Below are positions 50,344 through 62,192 of a stretch of 64,000 nucleotides of DNA, piece after piece. The DNA is from Vibrio tubiashii (GTDB lineage: Bacteria > Pseudomonadota > Gammaproteobacteria > Enterobacterales > Vibrionaceae). The notes under the pieces are model-generated. The model was not told the origin of the DNA and ran no database searches. It saw only the letters and a list, made by a program, of their open reading frames with translations. The stretch is from positions 2,790,001-2,854,000 of the forward strand of contig NZ_CP117029.1 in the NCBI RefSeq assembly GCF_028551255.1, given 5' to 3'. Position numbers and translations under genes: made by a program. Position 1 is the first letter of the stretch. Each line of letters opens with the position of its first letter.

Positions 50344-53300
50344 TTACTTAGTCGATTCGCGTAGAGATTCCGGTAGTTTAAACTCCCCTTTACTACGTGA
50401 GAGCTCTTTAACCACCGGTGAATCAAGCGGTCCTTTTACTTCGTAGTTAACCTGAGTAAAGACTTCAACTACAGGCGAAATAACCGTAGTAATTGCCAAC
50501 ACATACAGTGCGGTTTGAGGAGTCACCGCAAAGGCGGTTAATACCGGAATACCAGAGGTAATATCTGGCGTAAACTTCACTTCTGCATCAACAGTACGAG
50601 AATTAAGGTTAGCTAGCCCTTTGATATTCATCTCACCGGCAACCGCATCCATCTTGATATCGTTAGTTAAGAAAATACCATTACGGATTGAGCCACTACC
50701 TGTAATTGAATTGAACGCCATCCCTTTATCAAATACGTCACTGAAATCGAGCTGCATCTTACGGATAATCGAATCTAGGCTAAAGATCCCAAGCAAGCGC
50801 GCTGCACCGCTGACATCAGAAATCATCCCCTTACCTAGCTTAGTCGACACTTCACCATTGAGCGTATCTACCTTGCCAGACCACGGAGAGCCGTCCCATT
50901 CAAGCTGAGTGCTAATTTCAAACGGGGCTCGTTGAATACCTGATGTAATACCGAAGCGTTCCATTACATCACTGTTATTTTCACCGGACATTTCAACATC
51001 GAATTTAGTGTGGCTTTCAGTTTCATTCATCCGCCACCAGCCTTTCATATCGACTTTGTTTGCACCGCTCTCAAAGGTCAGCTTCTTCCATTCCAACTTC
51101 TCGCCCTGACGTTGTAAATCAAGGTGAGTTTTGCCTACTTTGTATCCTTGTAACCAAAAGTCATTGATCGCTAAAGTGATATTTGGAATCTGCTCATGGA
51201 AAGTCCGTTCAAAATGACTGATAAGAGGCGCGTCGTTGTTTTCCGGCTCAAACATGCCCTTGTCTTTGTATTCTTTATCTAGCGCGGGAATGTAGACGTG
51301 TAAACGCTCTAAAGAAACCGATAAGTCATAAGGCTCAATGTAGCTGGCTTCACCTTTTGCTTCTTGGCTATCTAAGCTCATATACCAGCCGAGCCCTTTA
51401 CGCTTGGCACTAAAATCGACATCGTTCCAGTCTATCGTGCCGAGAGTGAGCTCTTTAGCATCAAGGTCGACTCGGGTTGGCAATGGGATCTGTGGGGTAT
51501 TCATCTGCGCGACAAGGGCTTCAGAAGGCCCTTCTTCAACAGCGAAACGTTCGAACCACTGATCCAAGTCGAGATCATCGACCACCACTTTTGCCTGATG
51601 GCCGGCTACTGGGCTGATCTTAAAGCTGCCTTTGCCTAATAATAAATAAGTATCAGTTAAGACAGGGACATCAGGTCGAATATCTATTTCAGTTTGATAT
51701 TTAAAATTCGGTAGCTGGACTCGGGCAGTAATGCTCTCTTGGTTACCGGATGCTTCTAGGCGAGCCTTACCTGAGACGCCAGACGATTTATTTAGCGGTG
51801 CGGGGAAGTCACTTGCCAAAAACTTGAGATCTGCTTCAGTATTGATTTGATAGGTGAATCCAACATCGTTGAGCTGAATGTCCACATCCATACTCCACGG
51901 GGCGTGACCATTCAGTGGTTCAAGCCATTGCTTACCTAAATAGGGAACCAGAGGTTCAACTTCCCAATCACCAACAACATCTATCGCAACACCATAGCCT
52001 TGGTCGATATTTTCACCTTGGAAATCGATCGACACAGGTTGGTTAAGCAGTCCTGCGGACAAGCCCGCAGCACTGACAACATCATTATCAAATTCAACTC
52101 GACCTGAGACTTTCTCTAGTGTCATTGGCGGAGCATCAATAGTGACATGGTTGTCCTTAAGATCCGCATATCCCCACGCACGTGCTTCTTTGTCTTCGCT
52201 AAATGGAATATTAAGCTGGAAGCTGGACTCAACTCGTCCATCGACTTGCACTGCCGTTAGAGCAGCACCAACAGAGTCAACCAAAGGAGAGGCAGTCATG
52301 TAGTCACGCACTGCATTGCCTTGTGCAACGGCCTGCGCTTCTATCTCAATGTGCCCGCCTTCCGCTAATTCTGGAATACGACCAGTAATACGCTTGGCTT
52401 TTACATCCATCAGTGTCGCACTGCGCGAATCAAGATGCATGGCGTCATTTTGGAACAGCAGATCCAGTTGCAGGTCTGTGATCGGAGGCCAAGCGGTATC
52501 AAAACTAAACTTGGCCTGCTTTAAACCTACCCATGCTTGGAACATACCGTCATTATTATGATATGGAAAATCACCTAACTCGCCATACCAAAGCAGTTTC
52601 GCCGTATTAACTTTACCACCTTGAATCGCAGTGCTTAGGTAATCAGTAAGGTCACGGCCGAGCGCCAAGGTTGGCAAATAACGCCATGTCTCAGCGGCAT
52701 TATATAAATCGGCTTCTGCGTAAAAGGATAAGAATGGGCTTTTGTCTTTAGGAAAGTCTAACTTAAAAGCGCCCAAAACTTGCAAATCTGGAGTCGCTGC
52801 GGTGACTTTATCTGCCCACAAGCTCCAACCTGATTCACTATTTTGCCAAACAATATCCACTTGCCCTTGCTTGATATTGAGCGGGGCTTGGAATACATCG
52901 CCATAAGGAAGCACATCGTCAATTAAGGTCACTTTGGCTTTGGCTTGTTGCAGATCGCCAGACACAGAAGCCGATAGATGATTTAGACCCGGTAGTAACT
53001 CCCATTGCGTCATCGAGGCACTGGAAAGCTGTGCTGAGTATTGCAAGCTATCTAACTCAGAGCCCATAGATACTCTGACATCTTCAATCGAACCACCAAT
53101 AGCGAGCGATTTAAGGAAATCCGTCGTTGCTTTGGAGTTTGGCGCTAACTTAACTAAAGGCGTAATCGCTTCAATGTCGAGTTGCGAAACATTTAAACGC
53201 CATTCATCAGGCTGCCAGTCAAAGGCGATATCAAGGTCAGGCCATTTAGTCTCATCCGTCGTAAAGCTAAGTGAGTGAGCATTTACTTGCCAGCCATTTT

Positions 53301-54225
53301 TATAAGGCTCTAGCTCAACAACACCTGAATCTAACCATAACTCGTGCTGTTGCCCCTCCTGCCAACTGAGCTCTGAAGAATCAAACTCTAAGTAGGCGCT
53401 GGTAGGTTGGCTATGCTTTAACGTTAACCAGCTACTAAAGCTGATTTGGCCTTTATCTATACCCGATTCAGTTTTTACAAACTTAGTCAGCCAAGGCGTA
53501 ATCAGGACGTTTTGCACTGAGAGATAAAACTCACCGCTCACCTCTTTTAGCGAGCCGTGATCAATGAAGTTCGCTTTGACTTGCGCCGAATTCAAGTTGC
53601 TATGGGCAAGACTAACTTCACCATCTGCAAGGTGATGGCGACCGTTGTTTTGCCAACGTAATTTTTTAATATCGAGTTCGCGGTTGGTGCCATCAATACC
53701 TAAGAAATGTATTTTCGACTCCGCTAAAGAAAAACCATCAAGCTGACGCAGTAACAGCTGATCAAGCTGCTGCATTACATCCTTCTGATCGCCCTGAGGC
53801 TGAAGCATAGGGGTTTCATCACTGCCAGTATTGATCCACTCAACCGATGAGATATCTAGATTGAGTTGATAGATATTGAGGTCTGCTACAACAGGCTGTT
53901 GTTGCAGTAAAGATTGAATAAGGTCGAGTTCAACTTCAACTTTATCGGCTGAAAAATGAATACCACTACTTGCAGGCGTCTTGGCTTTTACCTGTTGCAG
54001 TGAAAGTGAGGGGTGCGTATTGCGCCAAAAACCCTTAATTTCAGCAACCTCAAATTCAAGCCCTGTCCCTTGGTTAATCCAACTTTGAATTTGGGGCTGA
54101 AAGTGGTTGAGTTGAGGTAACGCAATACGCATCGCCGTCACCGCGATAGCCAGAATGACCAAAGCAGTAACGGTGAGCCAAAGTAGTAATCGAATAAGCC
54201 GAGTCGCTGTTGAAATCACAAACAA
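50344..54225 (-). CDS. yhdP: AsmA-like envelope protein YhdP
   Basis: 1293 residues with one N-terminal membrane helix (about 10-33) and a very long periplasmic part of repeating beta-strands, the bridge-like fold of AsmA/YhdP proteins. YhdP, with TamB and YdbH, supports phospholipid movement to the outer membrane in E. coli. The C-terminal AsmA2-type region (GKGMISDVSGAARLLGIFSLDSI) is conserved. It follows rng by 3 bases. Confidence 0.93.
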   Translation of the reverse strand: MFVISTATRLIRLLLWLTVTALVILAIAVTAMRIALPQLNHFQPQIQSWINQGTGLEFEVAEIKGFWRNTHPSLSLQQVKAKTPASSGIHFSADKVEVELDLIQSLLQQQPVVADLNIYQLNLDISSVEWINTGSDETPMLQPQGDQKDVMQQLDQLLLRQLDGFSLAESKIHFLGIDGTNRELDIKKLRWQNNGRHHLADGEVSLAHSNLNSAQVKANFIDHGSLKEVSGEFYLSVQNVLITPWLTKFVKTESGIDKGQISFSSWLTLKHSQPTSAYLEFDSSELSWQEGQQHELWLDSGVVELEPYKNGWQVNAHSLSFTTDETKWPDLDIAFDWQPDEWRLNVSQLDIEAITPLVKLAPNSKATTDFLKSLAIGGSIEDVRVSMGSELDSLQYSAQLSSASMTQWELLPGLNHLSASVSGDLQQAKAKVTLIDDVLPYGDVFQAPLNIKQGQVDIVWQNSESGWSLWADKVTAATPDLQVLGAFKLDFPKDKSPFLSFYAEADLYNAAETWRYLPTLALGRDLTDYLSTAIQGGKVNTAKLLWYGELGDFPYHNNDGMFQAWVGLKQAKFSFDTAWPPITDLQLDLLFQNDAMHLDSRSATLMDVKAKRITGRIPELAEGGHIEIEAQAVAQGNAVRDYMTASPLVDSVGAALTAVQVDGRVESSFQLNIPFSEDKEARAWGYADLKDNHVTIDAPPMTLEKVSGRVEFDNDVVSAAGLSAGLLNQPVSIDFQGENIDQGYGVAIDVVGDWEVEPLVPYLGKQWLEPLNGHAPWSMDVDIQLNDVGFTYQINTEADLKFLASDFPAPLNKSSGVSGKARLEASGNQESITARVQLPNFKYQTEIDIRPDVPVLTDTYLLLGKGSFKISPVAGHQAKVVVDDLDLDQWFERFAVEEGPSEALVAQMNTPQIPLPTRVDLDAKELTLGTIDWNDVDFSAKRKGLGWYMSLDSQEAKGEASYIEPYDLSVSLERLHVYIPALDKEYKDKGMFEPENNDAPLISHFERTFHEQIPNITLAINDFWLQGYKVGKTHLDLQRQGEKLEWKKLTFESGANKVDMKGWWRMNETESHTKFDVEMSGENNSDVMERFGITSGIQRAPFEISTQLEWDGSPWSGKVDTLNGEVSTKLGKGMISDVSGAARLLGIFSLDSIIRKMQLDFSDVFDKGMAFNSITGSGSIRNGIFLTNDIKMDAVAGEMNIKGLANLNSRTVDAEVKFTPDITSGIPVLTAFAVTPQTALYVLAITTVISPVVEVFTQVNYEVKGPLDSPVVKELSRSKGEFKLPESLRESTK

Positions 54226-54228
54226 CCT

Positions 54229-55698
54229 TTACATCATAACAACATCAAATTGCTCTTGAATATAGAGTGGCTCAGCTTGAATTTTCACCTGCTTGCCAAT
54301 AAACACTTCAAGTTCAGCTAGGGCATGAGATTCGTCCCCTTGTAGCGTCTCTGCGACAGCAGGAGATGCATAGACCACGAACTTATCAGCGTCATAAGCG
54401 CGATTAACACGTGTAATCTCACGCAAGATCTCGTAGCAGACTGATTCCACCGTTTTGACACTGCCTCGCCCTTCACAAGTTGGACAAGTCGAACAAAGAA
54501 TATGTTCAATGCTTTCACGGGTACGCTTACGTGTCATCTCGACTAAACCAAGTTGAGTAAAGCCATTGATGTTGGTTTTGACTCTATCTTTGTCCAATGC
54601 AGCTGCCAATGAAGTAAGTACACGCTCACGGTGCTCATCAGAAGCCATATCGATAAAGTCGATGATGATAATACCGCCAAGGTTACGTAGCCTTAATTGG
54701 CGAGCAATCGCTTGAGTCGCTTCAATGTTGGTATTAAAGATCGTCTCTTCTAGGTTACGTCTGCCAACAAACGCTCCAGTGTTAATATCAACCGTCGTCA
54801 TTGCTTCGGTTTGGTCGATGATCAAATACCCACCAGATTTAAGCTCTACTTTACGCTCTAGAGAACGTTGGATTTCGTTCTCAGTGTCGTACATATCGAA
54901 GATAGGTTTATCACCTTCATAAAGCTCAAGCTTTTCTGTTAGTTCAGGAACATATTCAGAGGTGAACTCTTTGAGATTTTCAAATTCGGTACGTGAGTCA
55001 ACTAGGATCTTGTTTAGCTCGGTACCAACAAAGTCACGTAGGATACGTTGCGACAGGCCTAGCTCACCATACAAAGTCGCGCGGGTTTTATACTTACTGC
55101 GGCGTTCAATCACCTTTGACCACAAGCGTTTCAAGAAAGCGGCATCTTGCGACAATTCTTTCTCGTCAGCACCCTCAGCGGCGGTACGAATAATGAAGCC
55201 ACCATTCTCGTCACAATACTCACCCACCACCTTTTTAAGACGGTTGCGTTCTTGCTCACTTTCAATTCGTTGTGATACGCCGACATGGCTCGCGCCAGGC
55301 ATAAACACGAGGTAGCGAGAAGGTAGAGTGATATCGGTTGTCAGGCGTGCGCCCTTTGTGCCAAGCGGATCTTTAACCACCTGAACAACAATATCTTGCC
55401 CCTGACGAACGAGCTCAGAGATATCGCGCACCTGAAACTGCTGTTTTTCATTTTCAGCCACACACTCAGTATGAGGAACAATATCTGACGCGTGAAGAAA
55501 CGCAGCTTTTTCTAGTCCGATATCGACAAAAGCAGCCTGCATACCTGGTAAGACTCGACTGACCTTACCTTTATAAATATTCCCGACAATTCCGCGTTTT
55601 GCTTCACGTTCAACATGGATCTCTTGTAGGGTTCCCCCTTCAATCATGGCCACGCGAGTTTCACTCGGGGTCACGTTGATAATCAACTCTGCACTCAT
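54229..55698 (-). CDS. rng: Ribonuclease G
   Basis: 489 residues. An S1 RNA-binding domain (about 35-120), the catalytic region with acidic metal residues (TVDINTGAFVG near 303 and IIDFIDM near 347) and the zinc-link CSTCPTC (about 405) are present. It lacks the long C-terminal scaffold of RNase E, so it is RNase G. It matures the 16S rRNA 5' end and decays some mRNAs. It is encoded between maf and yhdP. Confidence 0.96.
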   Translation of the reverse strand: MSAELIINVTPSETRVAMIEGGTLQEIHVEREAKRGIVGNIYKGKVSRVLPGMQAAFVDIGLEKAAFLHASDIVPHTECVAENEKQQFQVRDISELVRQGQDIVVQVVKDPLGTKGARLTTDITLPSRYLVFMPGASHVGVSQRIESEQERNRLKKVVGEYCDENGGFIIRTAAEGADEKELSQDAAFLKRLWSKVIERRSKYKTRATLYGELGLSQRILRDFVGTELNKILVDSRTEFENLKEFTSEYVPELTEKLELYEGDKPIFDMYDTENEIQRSLERKVELKSGGYLIIDQTEAMTTVDINTGAFVGRRNLEETIFNTNIEATQAIARQLRLRNLGGIIIIDFIDMASDEHRERVLTSLAAALDKDRVKTNINGFTQLGLVEMTRKRTRESIEHILCSTCPTCEGRGSVKTVESVCYEILREITRVNRAYDADKFVVYASPAVAETLQGDESHALAELEVFIGKQVKIQAEPLYIQEQFDVVMM

Positions 55699-55718
55699 AA
55701 GAGTACCTCAAATTTTAA

Positions 55719-56279
55719 TTATAAGAATTTGTGCAAGAGCTGGTCAGTTTCATACAGAGGCAAGCCAACGACTGCGTAATAACTGCCTTCAATGCGAGTT
55801 ACAAATCGTCCGCCCAATCCTTGAATTCCATAACTACCAGCCTTATCGCAAGGTTCACCCGTGTGCCAGTATTGTTCTATTTCTTGCTCTGACAGGTTCT
55901 TGAACCATACGTCTGTAGATACCACTACAGTTTCTTGAATTTCTTTTGTGGCGACAGTCACTGCTGTCATCACTTGATGCGCTCTGCCCGAGAGGGCCAT
56001 TAGCATTTGTTTAGCATGCGCTAAATCATCTGGCTTTTCCAATACCTGTTGATCGCAAACCACAATCGTATCAGAACCGATTACCACTGAATTTGGCTCA
56101 AGCTCTACTGCTGCCATCGCTTTATCTTTAGCAAGGCGAGAAACATAGTCAAATGCGCTCTCACCAGATTGGCGGCACTCTTCAACATCGGTTTTCACCA
56201 CCAAAAAGGTATAGCCAAGTTGAGAAAGCAGCTCTTTACGTCTTGGCGAGCCTGAAGCCAAAATCAATGGTTTAGTCAT
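55719..56279 (-). CDS. Maf-type nucleotide pyrophosphatase YhdE
   Basis: 186 residues from MTKPLILASGSPRRKELL; a longer frame overlaps mreD. It hydrolyses dTTP/UTP and some modified nucleotides. ASGSPRRKELL and GSDTIVVCDQQVLEKP with the catalytic Asp (about 73) are present, as is the GSYYAVVGLPLY end. Confidence 0.94.
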   Translation of the reverse strand: MTKPLILASGSPRRKELLSQLGYTFLVVKTDVEECRQSGESAFDYVSRLAKDKAMAAVELEPNSVVIGSDTIVVCDQQVLEKPDDLAHAKQMLMALSGRAHQVMTAVTVATKEIQETVVVSTDVWFKNLSEQEIEQYWHTGEPCDKAGSYGIQGLGGRFVTRIEGSYYAVVGLPLYETDQLLHKFL

Positions 56280-56281
56280 TT

Positions 56282-56770
56282 TTACCGTATATGCCAGTGA
56301 CGTCTTACACGACGCATTAATAGGAACATCCAAGGCCATAGAATGCAGTTAATCAAACCACTCCATAACGAGACCGGATTAAAGGTCACATCTTGGATTA
56401 AGTACTCGCCACAGAAGATCAGCACGTCGAGCAACATCGACATCACACCAATCAAAATGGCTTGTTGCCACAAGGCCATGTTGCGGATTACGAGGAAGTT
56501 GAGCGCAACGAGGTAAATCACTATCGACATCATCATGCCGCGGATACCCAGTGTTGAGCCAAGCAGTAGATCCCATAGCAAGCCCAAGATCAATGCCGAG
56601 CCAACATTCACTCTGTGTGGCAGTGCAAGCACCCAGTAGCAGGTCACTAACAGCAACCATGATGGGCGGAGCAGATCGAGCATTCCCGGCCAAGGTATTG
56701 TCTGTAACGTCAAAGCGATTAAGAACGAACAAGCAATGACAAACTTTCCTTTAAGTACGCTATTTGCCAT
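56282..56770 (-). CDS. mreD: Rod shape-determining protein MreD
   Basis: 162 residues, five or so membrane helices. It helps MreC and RodA/PBP2 build the lateral cell wall. The gap to mreC is 2 bases and to maf 2 bases, so the group is one transcript. Confidence 0.93.
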   Translation of the reverse strand: MANSVLKGKFVIACSFLIALTLQTIPWPGMLDLLRPSWLLLVTCYWVLALPHRVNVGSALILGLLWDLLLGSTLGIRGMMMSIVIYLVALNFLVIRNMALWQQAILIGVMSMLLDVLIFCGEYLIQDVTFNPVSLWSGLINCILWPWMFLLMRRVRRHWHIR

Positions 56771-56772
56771 TT

Positions 56773-57645
56773 CTATTGTTCCTCTAGATTCTCTGGTATC
56801 ACTTGCTGGATTTTCTCCTGACGAGAATCATTCGGCCAGATAAGTAGTAGATAACGTAAGCGTTCAAAGTCGACCACAGGTTCTGCCTCAATAACGGCAA
56901 ACTCTCGTGCGGTATCACGCTCTACTTCTGAAACGTGTGCAACTGGGAAACCTTCTGGATAGATACCACCGAGACCAGATGTCACCAGTAGGTCGCCTTC
57001 CTCGATATCTAAGCTGATTGGGATATGATCAAGGTTAATACGATCTGATTTACCTGTACCGGAAGCGATGATTCGAATATCGTTGCGGATCACTTGTACT
57101 GGGATAGCACTTAAGCTGTCGGTAAGCAGCAACACTCGACTATTGTGCGCCGAAACAAAGGTAACTTGCCCAACAATGCCCTTCTCGTTTGCAACAGGTT
57201 GACCGACATAAACGCCATCAATCTGACCTTTATCGATCACCACTTGATGACGATAAGGTGACGTATCTACCGCCATCACTTCGGTTACGACTTTGCGCTC
57301 ATCGCGAATAAATGAAGAGCCGAGCAACTTACGCAATCTTTGGTTTTCTTCGCGATATTGATCAAGCAGTAGCAGGTCGTTTTTAAGACGCAGCACTTCA
57401 CGTTTAAGTTTGCGAGTGCTTTCCATATAGTCTTGACGAATATTGAAACGCTCATAAGCGCCATCAAACATCACGCGAGGGACATCCGCCAAATACTGAA
57501 TAGGTGCCACCATACTGTTAAGTAGGTAACGAACTTGAGCAAACGCACCTAAACGACTATCAGCCAGCATAAGGCTGGCTGATAGAATAACGGCAAAAAA
57601 CAGGCGTAACTGTAGTGAAGGTCCTCGGCCAAAAATAGGCTTCAT
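56773..57645 (-). CDS. mreC: Rod shape-determining protein MreC
   Basis: 290 residues. A basic start (MKPIFGRGPSLQLRL), one membrane helix (about 14-32), a coiled coil (about 70-105, LKREVLRLKNDLLLL) and a periplasmic beta-domain with VTSGLGGIYPEGFPVA. It links MreB filaments to the periplasmic wall enzymes. Confidence 0.95.
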   Translation of the reverse strand: MKPIFGRGPSLQLRLFFAVILSASLMLADSRLGAFAQVRYLLNSMVAPIQYLADVPRVMFDGAYERFNIRQDYMESTRKLKREVLRLKNDLLLLDQYREENQRLRKLLGSSFIRDERKVVTEVMAVDTSPYRHQVVIDKGQIDGVYVGQPVANEKGIVGQVTFVSAHNSRVLLLTDSLSAIPVQVIRNDIRIIASGTGKSDRINLDHIPISLDIEEGDLLVTSGLGGIYPEGFPVAHVSEVERDTAREFAVIEAEPVVDFERLRYLLLIWPNDSRQEKIQQVIPENLEEQ

Positions 57646-57699
57646 GGAATATGAGATCCTTATCTTGCCAATCTTGGCACTAGGCCAAGATCATTCAAA

Positions 57700-58826
<1,127 letters not shown>

Positions 58827-58895
58827 AGTGTAAACATGGGCTGAAACACGCAATTTCTAACAGATTCCTAACGATAGGCAAAAAAATGACAAAAA

Positions 58896-61800
58896 TTACT
58901 GGCCGGTTAATCCAGATTCACCACGGAAAATTACACGATCATTACCGCGGAAAATACCAAAGGTAACAACGGTAGAAGGATCTTCCTCCCCATTGACTTC
59001 AGTTCGATTAGCGTCTTGCCAACGGTATCGAAGCCAAGGGGCTATGTTTGCCCCTCTGTGCAAGTCTAACCACACTTGTGTTTGTTGTCTGACAGCAGCT
59101 GACTGTGAAACCGTAATGGTATTGGATGCGCCATTAGTAACCACACCGCCAGCCGCTAAGTTAACATTCGCCGCTGTAGCGCCGTTATCGACCCAGATAG
59201 TACGGTTATCACTAACCACATTGACGCCTGCTATGTTAGTCGTATCATCACCACTATGGGTAACAAAGCCTGAACCATTCCAAAACTCAATTCTGAGTGG
59301 AATGTTCATAGTACTGCTTGTCACTCCACCGATACTATCAAGCACAGCGCGACCAAAATAAATAGCAGGTTGGCTTGTCAGCAGTCTTGGCTGCCCACTT
59401 GATTGATAATCAATAGGGTCGGCGTTAACGTTGCCACTCACGGCATCAATAGAAATAGTTGAAGCAGTTCCGCCAGATGTATTGAATGGGCCATCTTCAT
59501 AGCCATCAGCAGGTGTCGCTTTGGCCCAGCACAACTCATTAGCGCAAGTAGTAGAAGGCGAGTTTTCTTCTAGTTTAAAGGTACCAATACTCTTGCTCGA
59601 ACTCACCGCCCAAGCCTTACTAGGCGTCCCTGAATGAAAACGACTGGTGTAGCTAGGGTTAGCTTCATACAAGGCAAAGCCCGCGGTATTACTAGCAACA
59701 AAGTTACCGTAGTTTTGTACCGAGTTACCCTGCAGGTTCAAAGCTTCTACATAAAACTCAACCCCATTAAACGGTTGATTCATATAAGCAAAGTTTTGCT
59801 CACTCGCTCCAACCCCAGGGTAATTCCAGATTGGCGTATTAATCACTTGGAAATACTTCGGATAGAAGCGGCCAACGTTCTGCGTATCAGGATCAACACT
59901 CATTGTGAGGTACGAGGCACTCGTTTGAAGGCTCAATGTCCCAACCTCGGTCCATGAATGATTGATCGTCTGCGTCTCACTATTGGTGCCAAAATTAGGT
60001 ATAACACTTGGTGTGACAGTTCCGATTTGTGGGTTAGTCGTTGGATAACTCACGCTATAGGCTAGGTTGAGAGGACCATTATCAAGACTATAATTGCCTG
60101 TTAACGGATAATTACACTCATCACTCACTCCCCCATTGGAATCGCTATGCACAATGGGTTTGTATGTCGCAGAGAATCCCGTTCCTCCTGGCACAAAGCC
60201 CGGTGAACCGGTAGTCGTTGCAGGGTTAGCTTTATTACTGCCACCAGTTTCAGCCACATTACAGATGGCAATTTTCCATGGCCTAGAGTAGACATCAAAC
60301 TGCCCTTTTAGTGCCCCACCTTCTACGGGGCAACGAACATCATCACAGACAAAGTTATTATCGGTAATGGTGACACGTATCTGACCAGATTCTTTGAAGT
60401 TGATGTCAGCCTGTCGATTTGAATTGGTCAGATTAGCACTAAAGCTCAAATCACCAGAAACAACCGCAGCGGATGTCGGCCTTTGATAGTTGAAGGTCGC
60501 GGTTGGGCTGCCTGTATAACCCAAGGTAATAAGCTGGTCGGTGATACTGCATGCTTTCACACTGACCGTAACCTGCTCATTTTTCCCAGCAACTAGATAT
60601 TTATCGGTAACCTCAAATTTGTACGGCACATACTTAATTTGGTCGGTATCAGTAAAGGTTTGCCCGCCTGTGGTTAGGCTCGCTTTTAGGTCGTAGTTTC
60701 CAATACTTGAAGTCGTATTAGTCGTAACTCTGAACTTAGCTATACCATTCGCTTCAGAGATATAACTGATATTAAGATTCGAACCGTTTTCTTGCACTAG
60801 CGTTGGCGTCAGTCCAGCAACAGGAGCGCCATTGCTATCTAGCATATGGACTTCAACAATATTATTCGGCGTTGTTTCACAGGTCAGGTGATAGTTAAAC
60901 GGCTTAATTACGATTGACGCAACTTCAGGAGCAGGTTGCGGATCACAGCTTAATGGGTAAATTTTGTTTTTTGCTCCACTTATCGCAATGCTATGCGCTG
61001 TAATCCCACCACGGATCTGGTTATTACTACCATTAATGATAAAGCCGTTGCTGTAGTTGTCTGCACTCGGGTCAACGTAGAAAAACGCATTGATGATGTA
61101 ATTGCTATCCTCGGCTCCAAAACTGGGAATTTCAATCTCTGAATCATCCCCATGTCCAATAAATAGCAGGTCGTGACTACTTCCAGATTGATTGATTCGT
61201 ACGTTCTGTTTAGAGAACGTTAGCTCTTTATAGTGAATAATACTGGGAGAGAGTACTTCAAGCTGCGCGTTCTCTTTGTCAAAATCAAGCTCATCAATCC
61301 AATACTCCCCACCAGTTAGCTGGAGCCTAGCATTTTTCTTGATTTTGACCTCATCATACGCACCACTTTCTAGCTGACATATCCGATTATTGTTACATGT
61401 TCTATCCGTGTTTCCTTCTACAAAGGTTGGCAGTGGTCGAGGTAAGGATGTGTGCTTTTTAGTTGCGTCGTAACTACATGGACCGATTAATCCATTGGGA
61501 TGTTCACATAAGTCAGGCAACACTGTAATAGACTGAAATGAATATTGAGGATCGTTGTTGGATGGATATATTCTATTTTGAGCACCCGGCGTCACTTGCA
61601 TTGCACCAAACGGGGCCTGCGGCGTACCCGCATAAATATTAGTTTGTAACCCATTTGGTACATATGGACATACATCGATTTCATCCGGAAATAGATCGAT
61701 ACAGTTGCCCGATGCAATACAATACTTACTTGAATCTCCAAACTCGTTACCAACTACATTCAAGCGTAACCATGGATTAAACTTATCAATCCCCATAAGG

Positions 61801-62189
61801 GTTGATAAGTTAAAGTTATTTATGGTTTGTTGTAAAACGCCATCAACATAGTAAGTCAATGTGCCCCAAATCCAACGCGAATTGTTTGATGCGCGGACAA
61901 ACTTGACGCGGAACGTTCGTTCCTTTCGTTCGTTAATGTAGTTACGCTCATAAAACGCAGGGTTGTAGCCAAGGTATGCTATGTCATCTGTCCAAATTGG
62001 GTAATAGTAATAGCTTTCTAGTCGCACACGATTGGAACCATCAGAATCCATTTTAAATGTAATACAGAATCCCTTAGTTGCATCAACCCAACTACCGGCC
62101 GCTAAACACTGAGAAGCTAGCGCAGAGCTTGGCAACCAAGCAGCTATAGTTAGACTAAAAACCATTAACAGCTTAAATAACGCCTTCAT
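58896..62189 (-). CDS. mshQ: MSHA biogenesis protein MshQ
   Basis: 1097 residues with a signal peptide (cut near residue 26, SALAS). The long surface protein has an N-terminal beta-rich domain (about 30-150), a central polysaccharide-lyase-like repeat area, and the C-terminal MshQ-specific region with many Ser/Thr/Asn. It is the last gene of the MSHA pilus set, three bases after mshP. It is often variable between strains; it may act as the adhesive tip or an anchoring part, which is not settled. Confidence 0.92.
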   Translation of the reverse strand: MKALFKLLMVFSLTIAAWLPSSALASQCLAAGSWVDATKGFCITFKMDSDGSNRVRLESYYYYPIWTDDIAYLGYNPAFYERNYINERKERTFRVKFVRASNNSRWIWGTLTYYVDGVLQQTINNFNLSTLMGIDKFNPWLRLNVVGNEFGDSSKYCIASGNCIDLFPDEIDVCPYVPNGLQTNIYAGTPQAPFGAMQVTPGAQNRIYPSNNDPQYSFQSITVLPDLCEHPNGLIGPCSYDATKKHTSLPRPLPTFVEGNTDRTCNNNRICQLESGAYDEVKIKKNARLQLTGGEYWIDELDFDKENAQLEVLSPSIIHYKELTFSKQNVRINQSGSSHDLLFIGHGDDSEIEIPSFGAEDSNYIINAFFYVDPSADNYSNGFIINGSNNQIRGGITAHSIAISGAKNKIYPLSCDPQPAPEVASIVIKPFNYHLTCETTPNNIVEVHMLDSNGAPVAGLTPTLVQENGSNLNISYISEANGIAKFRVTTNTTSSIGNYDLKASLTTGGQTFTDTDQIKYVPYKFEVTDKYLVAGKNEQVTVSVKACSITDQLITLGYTGSPTATFNYQRPTSAAVVSGDLSFSANLTNSNRQADINFKESGQIRVTITDNNFVCDDVRCPVEGGALKGQFDVYSRPWKIAICNVAETGGSNKANPATTTGSPGFVPGGTGFSATYKPIVHSDSNGGVSDECNYPLTGNYSLDNGPLNLAYSVSYPTTNPQIGTVTPSVIPNFGTNSETQTINHSWTEVGTLSLQTSASYLTMSVDPDTQNVGRFYPKYFQVINTPIWNYPGVGASEQNFAYMNQPFNGVEFYVEALNLQGNSVQNYGNFVASNTAGFALYEANPSYTSRFHSGTPSKAWAVSSSKSIGTFKLEENSPSTTCANELCWAKATPADGYEDGPFNTSGGTASTISIDAVSGNVNADPIDYQSSGQPRLLTSQPAIYFGRAVLDSIGGVTSSTMNIPLRIEFWNGSGFVTHSGDDTTNIAGVNVVSDNRTIWVDNGATAANVNLAAGGVVTNGASNTITVSQSAAVRQQTQVWLDLHRGANIAPWLRYRWQDANRTEVNGEEDPSTVVTFGIFRGNDRVIFRGESGLTGQ

Positions 62190-62192
62190 CTG